Part shown: in pieces, positions 1-5,455 of the stretch
Position numbering within the stretch: position 1 is the stretch's first letter
How the letters are laid out: every line of letters starts with the position of its first letter
Assembly (NCBI GenBank): GCA_023422835.1
Contig: JAFAGI010000024.1
Coordinates: 1 to 5,949, forward strand
Reading direction: 5' to 3'
Source: Bacteroidota bacterium
Lineage (GTDB): Bacteria > Bacteroidota > Bacteroidia > Chitinophagales > Chitinophagaceae
DNA length: 5,949 nucleotides
Notes under the pieces: generated by a model
The model's input: only the letters and a program-made list of their open reading frames with translations
Database searches by the model: none
Told to the model about the DNA's origin: nothing
Translations under genes and position numbers: made by a program

Positions 1-35
1 GCGGGCGTGCTAACGTCTCGTCCCGTTGTCAGCGA

Positions 36-111
36 GCGCCGCTAGCTCAACTGGCAGAGCAGCGGACTCTTAATCCGCGGGTTCGGGGTTCGAGTCCCTG
101 GCGGCGCACCA
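36..111 (+). tRNA. tRNA-Lys (anticodon CTT)
   Basis: A full cloverleaf can be folded. The acceptor stem GCGCCGC (36-42) pairs with GCGGCGC (101-107), followed by discriminator A108 and an encoded CCA at 109-111. The anticodon stem GCGGA/TCCGC (62-66/74-78) encloses the loop CTCTTAA with anticodon CTT at 69-71, which reads the lysine codon AAG. The T-arm contains GGTTCGAGTCC. A TAACGT at 11-16 is a possible -10 element, but any -35 lies outside the window. The gene is directly followed by an intrinsic terminator. tRNA 3' ends are common integration sites in actinomycetes, but no second copy of this 3' end was found here. Confidence 0.97.
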
Positions 112-120
112 ACGATCAAA

Positions 121-159
121 GCCCCGACCTGGTGTCACGCACCGGGTCGGGGCCTTTTT
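121..159 (+). terminator. Intrinsic terminator of tRNA-Lys
   Basis: GCCCCGACC (121-129) pairs perfectly with GGTCGGGGC (145-153). The stem extends inward to 134/140 through a T-G wobble and further pairs around a five-base loop. It is followed by CC and a run of five T at 155-159. This is a classical Rho-independent terminator 9 bases after the tRNA CCA. On the opposite strand only three T follow the stem, so it would be a weak terminator for the converging minus-strand gene. Confidence 0.92.
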
Positions 160-238
160 CGCTTACGCGGGTCTCGTGTGCGTGTGGCGCGCACCGCTGG
201 TTCTTCCCCGGGGTTGAAGGGCCAGACGTGTCCGGGCG

Positions 239-1123
239 TTAGGCGAGAGCTTCCGGAGCGCGCCGCCGCCACCACGCGGTGAAGAGGGTTACTACGTGCG
301 TCTTGATCTCGTCCGTGATGATCTCGTGCGCGTCGCCCATGAGAGGCCTGACGGCGTGCTTGTAGACCTCTGGGTGGTGTTCGACCGAGGGGCAGGTGAA
401 GATGGCCAGCATCCTCAGGACGCGCAGGGTGTCTGTTCCGAGGAGGGGAAAGTGAGCCTCCAGCAGCCTCGCCAGGGCTGACCACACCTTGTCCACGACA
501 AGGCGGATTACGGCGTCGGTCACCAGCCGGGGCACCCCCGAACCGAACCGCTGCGACAACACGCCGGTGATGAACTGCTTGGCGGTATCCGAGAGCAGGT
601 CGACGGCCTTGTTGATCCTCTCGATCAACTGGATCAGGGCCACCAACAGGCTGCACCACGTGTGATCGGCCAAGCATCTCTTGACCTCCCTGGCGTCAGC
701 CCTGTTCCGGACGAGGCTGTCTATGCCGGCTGAGATCTCGGGCCACGTGTTCCCCATGACCTCTCGGCCGACGGTGTCTATCCGGCCAAGGTCTGATGAC
801 GTCGATGATGGTTCAACATCGCGGGGCAACCGACCGTTGATCTTGGCTCGATCGTCGGCGGCCCACAGGTAGTCGGCGATGTCCAGGCGTGCAAGGTCGA
901 AGTAGACCTGGCGGTTGCGGGCGTTAAAACCCAGGCGTCCGGATCCTTGGTCTGCTTGTGCCTCTTCCTTGAGTTCGCGCCGCCGGTCGTCGCGTTTCTC
1001 TGGCTGGTCGGCGGCCAGGCTCATCCATCCTTGCCAGCCGTGTTGTGAGCCCCCGCAGCCGGAGCACTCGCAGCCCGGCCGTCGGGCGTTTGCGCAGTTA
1101 GCCCTGTGGGTGTTGGTCATCAT
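239..1123 (-). CDS. Unrecognised protein with Cys/His-rich N-terminus
   Basis: I do not recognise the family. The 294-residue product begins with a Cys-rich segment (C10, C18, C20, C23, H28; motif CECSGCGGSQHGW) that looks like a small metal-binding knuckle. A strongly charged stretch follows at about 41-60 (PEKRDDRRRELKEE). From about residue 156 to the end it is mostly amphipathic helix without a clear membrane segment. The start ATG at 1123 is chosen because GGCGGTGA on the minus strand lies 7 bases upstream; the next codon is also ATG (1120), and TTG at 1129 is less likely. The gene ends in TAA, converges on the tRNA, and is divergent from the regulator at 1575. A sigma70-like promoter lies upstream. 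It could belong to a mobile element next to the tRNA, but no integrase is visible. Coding status is well supported; function is unknown. Confidence 0.75.
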   Translation of the reverse strand: MMTNTHRANCANARRPGCECSGCGGSQHGWQGWMSLAADQPEKRDDRRRELKEEAQADQGSGRLGFNARNRQVYFDLARLDIADYLWAADDRAKINGRLPRDVEPSSTSSDLGRIDTVGREVMGNTWPEISAGIDSLVRNRADAREVKRCLADHTWCSLLVALIQLIERINKAVDLLSDTAKQFITGVLSQRFGSGVPRLVTDAVIRLVVDKVWSALARLLEAHFPLLGTDTLRVLRMLAIFTCPSVEHHPEVYKHAVRPLMGDAHEIITDEIKTHVVTLFTAWWRRRAPEALA

Positions 1124-1170
1124 CCGCAAGTCACCGCCCGGTCTGTTGCGCTCAAAGCGACTAGCTGGTG

Positions 1171-1199
1171 ACCCTACGTAAGATAGTTATGGGTGCCAA
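1171..1199 (-). promoter_or_regulatory. Candidate sigma70-type promoter for the minus-strand gene
   Basis: Read on the minus strand, TTGGCA (1199-1194) and TAGGGT (1176-1171) are separated by exactly 17 bases. They match the TTGnnn/TAnnnT pattern of actinobacterial housekeeping promoters. The -10 element ends 47 bases upstream of the ATG at 1123, leaving room for a leader of about 40 bases. The call rests on pattern matching only. Confidence 0.4.
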
Positions 1200-1418
1200 T
1201 GGGTGTCTGAACAGGGCGGGGTGGCTCGACCCTTTCGGCCTCGACCTTCTGCGGGCGTTCTGCCTGTTGGGTGCCTATAGATCCGCTCCTTCGGCTGAGC
1301 TATGACGGATTATTGATAGACCGCTCTTCCCTCATTTGCATTCACTTGCTTCGGTTGCGCAGGCCGATGACCAAGGCTCGGGTTGGACAGATTGTGGTGC
1401 TCCGGAGCCTGCGCTGAT

Positions 1419-1452
1419 CCCACGAGGGGACACCCTGAGAGCTCATCGTGGG
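1419..1452. repeat. Nested inverted repeat upstream of the regulator
   Basis: CCCACGA (1419-1425) is the exact reverse complement of TCGTGGG (1446-1452). Between them AGGG/CCCT (1425-1428/1433-1436) can form a smaller hairpin around GACA, sharing A1425. The element lies about 120 bases before the regulator start, where an autoregulatory operator or leader structure could sit. There is no run of T, only TCTTT at 1453-1457, so a terminator is less likely. Confidence 0.3.
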
Positions 1453-1564
1453 TCTTTCGGATGCCACCCCAAGCGCCGACTCTGGATGGGCTGTCGACTC
1501 GGCCGCCATTGACTTGATGTGACGGCGCGGATGCGCTGTGCTGGCGGGTGGTCGTCGTCCGATC

Positions 1565-1570
1565 GGAGGT
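1565..1570 (+). promoter_or_regulatory. Ribosome binding site fixing the regulator start
   Basis: GGAGGT stands four bases before the GTG at 1575. It selects this GTG over the in-frame upstream GTG at 1548 and over the downstream ATG at 1632, which would delete the segment before the conserved family block. Confidence 0.6.
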
Positions 1571-1574
1571 GATC

Positions 1575-2927
1575 GTGGCCGTGCAGGTGGATCCCGAGTG
1601 GTGGAGTTCGGGGCTGTGGAACGGCCGACCGATGCTCGAGTTCCTGCGACAACGTGACATGACTACGGTCTTCCGCTTCCTTCACGCCCGGGGCATGTCC
1701 TACGGCAGGATCGCCGCTCTCGTTGGCCTCTCGCCCCACCGCGCTACTGAAATCGCCAAGGGCGTCCGGCAGGTCACGGCGTACGAGGTGCTGGAACGGA
1801 TCGCCGTGGGTCTGGATATTCCGCGTCCGGTCATGGGGCTCGGCCGCGACGAGGACAGCACTATGCCGCGCGACGTCAGCATCGAGACCGTGGCCGGTGG
1901 AGCGGATCGATCGCCTGCCCGTATGGGGAGCAGCGAGGCCGGAGGCCTGGTCAGACTCCGTCTGGGATTGGACGAGGCTTTGGCGGCGTCGAGTGTCGCC
2001 CCTCGGCAGCTTGAGCTGATCGAGCAAAGCGCCGGCGAGCACCTGCGGGTCTATACCTCGGCTTCGCCGCAGACGATGCTGTCACTGCTGGCGGCCGACT
2101 GCCGAGAGGTGCAGGCGCTGTCGCTTCGGCGCCAGCCGGCGGCGGTCCAGGCCCGGTTGTCGGCGGTGGCGGCTCTGTTGGCGACGATGTGCGCTGACGC
2201 GTTGATGAGGCTCGGGGATGTCGCCGAGGCTCGACGGTGGTACGGCACAGCGATCCACGCGGCGGACGACAGCGGGGAGGCTCGGTTCCGGGTGCTCGTG
2301 CGAGCCCAGGCGGCGATGCTGCCGTACTACTTCGGGGACCCCGCCCAGACCGTCGCTCTGGCTGATGCGGCGCTTGCGGCCACGTCGGTCGCGTCGTCGT
2401 CGGGTGCCCTGGCGGCTGCGGGCCGGGCGCGTGCCCTGGCCAGAATCGGTGCCACCGAGCAGGCGCGGTCGGCCGTCGATCAGGCACGCCGGCTGTTCGA
2501 CCAGGCTGGTGACGAGGACACCGACGTGGCCTTCAGGTTTCCGGCGAAGCGGCTATTGCTCTACCTCTCCGGCGCGTACACCTGGCTCGGTGACACGGTG
2601 GAGGCCTACCGGGTCCAGGAAGAGGCGGTGCGGCTCTACGGCACGGCTCCGGCCGTACCGATCGACGTGGCGCTCATCGCCCTGGACCGGTCGATGTGCC
2701 TCGCGCGGGACCGGCGGACGACCGAGGCGGCGGCGACCGCGCGCGACGCCGTCGCCAACCTGCCCGAGACGCAGCGGACGGAGATCATCCTGACCCGCGC
2801 GACCGACGTGGCCACGGCGATCCCCGAAGAGAGCCATCGCGGTGAGGTCGCCACCTTGACGGACTACGTACGGACCTGCCGCGAGCGCGCCCGTAGTCTT
2901 GGGACCACAGCCGCACTCGGTCCCTAG
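1575..2927 (+). CDS. Helix-turn-helix transcriptional regulator, TPR-like
   Basis: The 450-residue product belongs to the large actinobacterial XRE-like regulator family that starts with an 'aLaaRD...vFrlL...G.S...IA.l.G.s...EI..G..V.aYdVL.RIA.GL.iPR..MGL' block. Here that block is residues 20-90, with the helix-turn-helix at about 42-63 (SYGRIAALVGLSPHRATEIA). Residues from about 190 to the end are Ala/Leu/Arg-rich paired helices (ALMRLGDVAEARRWYGTAI) typical of TPR-like solenoids, which in this family probably sense a ligand or partner. The GTG at 1575 is chosen because GGAGGT (1565-1570) precedes it; the in-frame GTG at 1548 lacks a site. The stop TAG overlaps the ribosome binding site of the phosphotransferase gene, so the two are probably one transcript. 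Which genes it controls is unknown; the downstream peptide operon is a candidate by position only. Confidence 0.9.
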   Translation: MAVQVDPEWWSSGLWNGRPMLEFLRQRDMTTVFRFLHARGMSYGRIAALVGLSPHRATEIAKGVRQVTAYEVLERIAVGLDIPRPVMGLGRDEDSTMPRDVSIETVAGGADRSPARMGSSEAGGLVRLRLGLDEALAASSVAPRQLELIEQSAGEHLRVYTSASPQTMLSLLAADCREVQALSLRRQPAAVQARLSAVAALLATMCADALMRLGDVAEARRWYGTAIHAADDSGEARFRVLVRAQAAMLPYYFGDPAQTVALADAALAATSVASSSGALAAAGRARALARIGATEQARSAVDQARRLFDQAGDEDTDVAFRFPAKRLLLYLSGAYTWLGDTVEAYRVQEEAVRLYGTAPAVPIDVALIALDRSMCLARDRRTTEAAATARDAVANLPETQRTEIILTRATDVATAIPEESHRGEVATLTDYVRTCRERARSLGTTAALGP

Positions 2928-2934
2928 GAGCCCC

Positions 2935-3819
2935 ATGTTCGTCGAGGCGCGCACCCGGCCGGTGCTCGCCGAGGTATGTCGTCTTCTCGGCTACCCCGAC
3001 TCGAACGCGGCTCTGCTGCGGCACCACACCAACGCCGTCTACGCCGTCGGGGACATCGTCATCAAGATCGCCCCTGGCGACCAGGACCTGAACCGGGTGC
3101 GCGCGATGGTGACCGTAGTCGACTGGCTGGTGGACCGAGATTTCCCCACGGTCGGCCTTCACCCGGGCCTGTCCCAGCCGCTGAAGGTGGGCGGGCACGC
3201 CGTTACGGTCTGGCAGCGTCTGGACCCGGCACACGACGACCCGATCACCGTCTCCGAGCTCGGAAGCCTTCTCCGGGATCTGCATGCCCTTCCTGCGCCA
3301 CCTGTGCCATTGCCCGTGCTGCGGCCGATCCATGGCATCGAGCGATCCGTGATCCGTTCGGAGATCCTGAACGGCAAGGAACAGGATCTGCTGCTGGGCC
3401 GGCTCGAGACGCTGGCCGCCGGCTGGGAGACGATGCGGTTTCCCCGTGGCACAAGCCTGATCCAGTCAGATCCGCAGATCCGCAACGCACTCCGGCGTTT
3501 CGACGGCACGCCTGTACTCGCCGACTGGGACGGCGCCGCCCTCGGGCCTCGCGAGTGGGACATTGCCACGGTCGCTGTCCACTGCCGCCGGTTCGATCCT
3601 CCCGGTCCCGAGGCGTTCGCCTGCTTCACCGCCGCCTACGGCTGGGATGCCACATGCTGGCCGGGGTTCGAGGAGCTGTGCCAGCTCCGCGAACTACAGA
3701 TGATCGCCACCAACGCCCGCAAGTCCCGTCCCGGGACCGACGCCGCCGACGAGGTGCACCACCGGATTGCAGGACTTGTCCACGGCGAGCCGGAGCTCCG
3801 CCGCTGGCACATCCTCTGA
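2935..3819 (+). CDS. APH-fold phosphotransferase (aminoglycoside phosphotransferase-like)
   Basis: The 294-residue product has the landmarks of the APH/choline kinase-like fold. The N-lobe VIKIA at 42-46 carries the probable ATP-binding Lys44. The linker is around VTVWQRL (90-96), and LGSLLRDLHALP is at 109-120. The catalytic loop is Q177-S178-D179-x4-N184, and the metal-binding segment is LADWDGAALGPREWDIA (195-211). The catalytic Asp179 and Asn184 are kept, but the usual HGDxH histidines are both Gln (177 and 181). ATG 2935 follows AGGAG at 2926-2930, which overlaps the regulator stop, so translation is probably coupled. The substrate cannot be deduced. Pairing with a TPR-type regulator is better suited to a small-molecule kinase with a regulatory or metabolic role than to a drug-resistance gene. 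The fold is well supported; the substrate is not. Confidence 0.88.
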   Translation: MFVEARTRPVLAEVCRLLGYPDSNAALLRHHTNAVYAVGDIVIKIAPGDQDLNRVRAMVTVVDWLVDRDFPTVGLHPGLSQPLKVGGHAVTVWQRLDPAHDDPITVSELGSLLRDLHALPAPPVPLPVLRPIHGIERSVIRSEILNGKEQDLLLGRLETLAAGWETMRFPRGTSLIQSDPQIRNALRRFDGTPVLADWDGAALGPREWDIATVAVHCRRFDPPGPEAFACFTAAYGWDATCWPGFEELCQLRELQMIATNARKSRPGTDAADEVHHRIAGLVHGEPELRRWHIL

Positions 3820-3833
3820 GATGAGTCTCGTAG

Positions 3834-3856
3834 GGACGGGGTAGTACCACCTGTCC
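3834..3856 (+). terminator. Possible hairpin after the phosphotransferase gene
   Basis: GGACGGG (3834-3840) pairs with CCTGTCC (3850-3856) in a seven-base stem with one G-T wobble and a nine-base loop. It lies 14 bases after the phosphotransferase stop codon. No T run follows, so it would be an actinobacterial I-shaped terminator or only an RNA-stabilising hairpin. Confidence 0.3.
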
Positions 3857-4033
3857 TCCTCATATCGACCGAGGTCGACCACAAGGAGGCCCACCGTGGC
3901 CCACCACGCTGGGTCTGTCTCGGGCCCGTGCTTCCCGCGATCGTGGACGTCAGGAACACGTCGGCGGAACGGTCCAGGACCATCCTGATCCCATGGCGCC
4001 GGCGGGTCAGCGGCAATCGCCAGGGAGAACCAG

Positions 4034-4261
4034 ATGGACGTGTCGATCGGCGACGGGTCGGAATGCGACCCGACGCACCGGCAAGTGCTCGCGCCGGACA
4101 CTCCGCCGACCGTACGGGTGAATCCCCGCCTGCGTACCGCCATGAGGGCTGCGCGGGTGGGTGATCGGCGGTCTGCTCCCAGCCGCCGCGGTGCGGTGGC
4201 GGGCTCGCCCTTCCCCCGGCGGGCCCGCCGCTCATCGTCCCTGGTGGGGGTGGCGGCATGA
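4034..4261 (+). CDS. Small ORF, possible remnant of an XRE-type regulator N-terminus
   Basis: This would be a 75-residue protein beginning at ATG 4034 after GGGAG (4023-4027) at good spacing. Third codon positions are strongly G/C through about codon 45. Residues 28-39 (RVNPRLRTAMRA) resemble the opening of actinobacterial XRE regulators (NxRLRxAMxxAG), which would continue into a helix-turn-helix. Here the sequence instead becomes a low-complexity Arg/Ser/Ala tail (APSRRGAVAGSPFPRRARRSSS). Its TGA overlaps the ATG at 4258 as ATGA, like the other junctions in this operon. It may be a real small protein, or the 5' remnant of a regulator gene whose later part was lost. I do not recognise it with confidence, and a competing reading frame exists on the other strand. 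Confidence 0.35.
   Translation: MDVSIGDGSECDPTHRQVLAPDTPPTVRVNPRLRTAMRAARVGDRRSAPSRRGAVAGSPFPRRARRSSSLVGVAA
4217..4230. repeat. Perfect 14-base GC palindrome
   Basis: CGGCGGGCCCGCCG is fully self-complementary. An alternative pairing uses GGCGGGC (4198-4204) with GCCCGCC (4223-4229). It lies about 28 bases before the ATG at 4258 and could form RNA structure affecting initiation there, or be chance in GC-rich DNA. Confidence 0.35.
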
Positions 4262-4422
4262 CGGTGTACGTCTCGCGTAACGCCATAGCCAGCCAGGCGC
4301 GGCGCCCCGAGCCCAGGTGGACGGCCTCGCCGGGGCAGGTGTGGCCCGCTGAACCGCCGCTGCTCACCTTCGTGTGGCGTCGGCTGTTCGAGCAGCAGGC
4401 CCGCGAGGGCGGTCGCCGGTGA
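4258..4422 (+). CDS. Small hypothetical protein (54 aa) of the peptide operon
   Basis: A 54-residue basic protein starts at ATG 4258 after a G-rich ribosome binding region (GGTGGGGG, 4243-4250). It has no known domain that I can name. Residues 21-41 contain W21, PGQVWP and PPLLTFVWRR, a compact motif-like block unlike random GC-rich shadow sequence. It overlaps the preceding frame by ATGA and the next gene by GTGA (4419-4422), so it sits inside a translationally coupled chain leading to the radical SAM gene. Small proteins of this kind often precede maturase genes in actinomycete peptide clusters. A recognition or accessory role is inference from position. Confidence 0.5.
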   Translation: MTVYVSRNAIASQARRPEPRWTASPGQVWPAEPPLLTFVWRRLFEQQAREGGRR

Positions 4423-4766
4423 CCGGGCCACAGCGTCGTCCCGCGGTGAACCGGCTCGTACCCGCCGAGGTGGAACATCTGCCGACGCGCCCGCTGTGGC
4501 TGTGCCGCCGATGCGGGCAGCCGTGGCCCTGCGGCGCAGCGAAGCTCGCGCTCCTGGCCGAGTACCGAGAAGTGCCGGTGAGCCTGTTCCTCTACCTGGC
4601 CGGCTGCCTGCACGACGCGATCGACGACCTGCACCGGCTCAACCCGAGCGTCACGGGCAGCGCCGCCGACATGTTCGACCGGTTCCTCGGCTGGCCGGCC
4701 CGCCACGCTCCCGCCTATCGGGTCAGCACCACCACGGCCAGCATCGACGAGGAGGCCACCTCGTGA
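4419..4766 (+). CDS. Small CxxC protein upstream of the radical SAM gene
   Basis: This 115-residue protein belongs to an actinobacterial group I recognise only by its pattern: WLCRRCGQPWPC (27-38) with C29-x2-C32-x5-C38, then a helical segment LALLAEYREVPVSLFLYLAGCLHDAIDD, and FDRFLGWPARH (86-96). The three cysteines, with C63, could bind zinc, but no enzyme active site is visible. Related short proteins are, from memory, sometimes labelled 'flavin reductase' in databases; nothing in the sequence supports that. The GTG start at 4419 overlaps the upstream TGA, and its own TGA (4764-4766) overlaps the GTG of the radical SAM gene. Its position suggests it was made together with the maturase and may be an accessory factor. 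Confidence 0.72.
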   Translation: MTGPQRRPAVNRLVPAEVEHLPTRPLWLCRRCGQPWPCGAAKLALLAEYREVPVSLFLYLAGCLHDAIDDLHRLNPSVTGSAADMFDRFLGWPARHAPAYRVSTTTASIDEEATS

Positions 4767-5256
4767 ACAGCCTCGGCCTCATCAACGCCACCGGCCAACC
4801 GGCGGTCTCCGGCAGCTTCCACACCCTGGTCGTGCAGCCGACGAGCTTCTACAGCCTCGACTGCACCTACTGCTACACACCCATAGGGCTCTTCCGGAGC
4901 CTGCTGGCCCCTTCGAGAAGCTCCGGCGCGCGGGAATGGTGCGTCACGAGATCCAGACCAACGGCACTCTGATCAACCGCCAGTTGTGCGAGCTGTTCAC
5001 CACCTACGGGTTCGAGGTCGGGGTCAGCATCGACGGACCGGGCGCGTTGAACCGTAACCGCCTCGACCGGGCCGGCAACCCGACGGACGCCCGAACCCTG
5101 CGCGGCATGCAGACCTTGGCCGAAGCGGGGCTGCCGTGCTCGGTGATCTGTGTGGTCACCCCGGAAACCATCGACCACGCGGAAGCTCTCGTCGGCTTCT
5201 TCACCGGCCTGCCCGGCTGCGAGTCGGTCGGCTTCAACATCGAAGAGCAGGAGGAG
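4763..5256 (+). pseudogene. Degraded radical SAM cyclophane-forming peptide maturase
   Basis: The remnant resembles FxsB/AmcB-type radical SAM/SPASM enzymes that crosslink aromatic residues in RiPP precursors. It starts at GTG 4763 (GTGA overlap) and reads HTLVVQPTSFYSLDCTYCY. The expected CxxxCxxC has Tyr30 in place of the first cysteine (codon TAC, 4850-4852); C34 and C37 remain. TPIGLFRSLLAP follows at once, where the family has roughly 50 more residues including GGE. At 4908-4911 there are four C where GCC CCC TTC needs five, so the homologous frame shifts and resumes as FEKLRRAGMVRHEIQTNGTLIN. It continues through GVSIDGPG, VICVVTPETI and SVGFNIEEQE, then ends near 5253. The rest of the barrel and the SPASM domain are absent. 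About 165 residues remain of an enzyme usually near 400. Expected inactive: it can hold no normal [4Fe-4S] cluster. Confidence 0.85.
5249..5254 (+). promoter_or_regulatory. Strong ribosome binding site of the precursor gene
   Basis: A perfect AGGAGG stands six bases before ATG 5261. It lies in what are, in the other frame, the last recognisable codons (GAG CAG GAG GAG) of the radical SAM remnant. It defines the precursor start against longer in-frame readings from upstream. Confidence 0.8.
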
Positions 5257-5260
5257 CACC

Positions 5261-5443
5261 ATGACCGACGCTCTCGCGGTCCTCGTCAACGCCGCACCCG
5301 AGCAACTCGCCCGCCTCGGCGTCGACCCGCAGCGGTCGGTAACGTCGATCGACGCGGCGAAGTTCGACAACCGCCCCACCTGGGCCAACAAGGGTAAGTT
5401 CGACAGTCGACCCGGCTGGGACAACTGGAACAAGAAGAAGTAG
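5261..5443 (+). CDS. amcA: AmcA-like multiple-cyclophane RiPP precursor peptide
   Basis: This 60-residue peptide has a leader at about 1-33 (LAVLVNAAPEQLARLGVD, then SVTSIDAA) and a core from K34. The core is two related units, KFDNRPTWANKG (34-45) and KFDSRPGWDNWNK (46-58), ending in KKK. It contains five aromatic-X-X motifs: F35-D-N37, W41-A-N43, F47-D-S49, W53-D-N55 and W56-N-K58. Three-residue cyclophane-forming radical SAM enzymes are known to join an aromatic ring carbon to the beta-carbon of the residue two positions later, so up to five rings are possible. The composition matches the actinobacterial family known as AmcA, named from memory. The start is set by AGGAGG at 5249-5254. The gene looks intact although the adjacent maturase is broken, so modification would require an enzyme encoded elsewhere. 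No protease or exporter gene is visible. Confidence 0.8.
   Translation: MTDALAVLVNAAPEQLARLGVDPQRSVTSIDAAKFDNRPTWANKGKFDSRPGWDNWNKKK
5360..5431 (+). repeat. Tandem imperfect duplication in the precursor core
   Basis: Codons for KFDNRPTWANKG (5360-5395) and KFDSRPGWDNWN (5396-5431) line up one to one as two 36-base units, both starting AAGTTCGACA. The second unit has gained a further Trp. This suggests the multi-ring core grew by internal duplication. Confidence 0.6.
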
Positions 5444-5455
5444 CCCCCGCCACGG

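Larger units (their letters stand above)
1124..1574. other. Divergent intergenic region, no convincing gene
   Basis: This 450-base stretch separates the divergent minus-strand gene and the regulator. It looks less G/C-rich than its surroundings (for example around 1175-1200 and 1300-1350). No reading frame combines a ribosome binding site with plausible protein sequence. It holds the candidate minus-strand promoter at 1171-1199 and an inverted repeat at 1419-1452. For the regulator, a TTGACT at 1509-1514 has no good -10 partner at normal spacing, so its promoter is not assigned. Confidence 0.6.

Noticed and set aside
36..111. tRNA 3' end as a used attachment site.
   Set aside because: No direct repeat of the tRNA 3' end and no integrase gene were found in the window.
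201..218. Imperfect palindrome TTCTTCCCC/GGGGTTGAA downstream of the minus-strand gene as a terminator.
   Set aside because: Two mismatches, no loop and no clear T run in the minus-strand direction; too weak to call.
1443..2042. Long minus-strand frame opposite the regulator 5' region.
   Set aside because: It is antisense to a clearly recognisable regulator, and its His/Arg/Pro-rich composition is typical of GC-rich shadow frames.
2976..3824. Long alternative plus-strand frame over the phosphotransferase.
   Set aside because: It is Arg/Pro/Gly-rich and low complexity, and it lacks the APH motifs present in the 2935 frame.
3896..3988. A 30-codon plus-strand frame from GTG 3896 behind a perfect AAGGAGG (3883-3889).
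   Set aside because: The ribosome binding site is excellent, but the product is short, Arg/Gly/Ser/Pro-rich and without any motif. The same bases read as protein-like sequence on the other strand (GLLV). Chance or a gene remnant is more likely.
3636..4706. Very long minus-strand frame across the small genes.
   Set aside because: It is antisense to several frames with good starts. The composition is shadow-like and no domain is visible.
4936..5397. A separate 153-aa gene starting at ATG 4936.
   Set aside because: Its homology continues upstream of that ATG (FEKLRRAG) and joins the first part of the radical SAM gene after a one-base shift. It is the second part of a broken gene, and its last 45 or so residues are out-of-frame precursor sequence.
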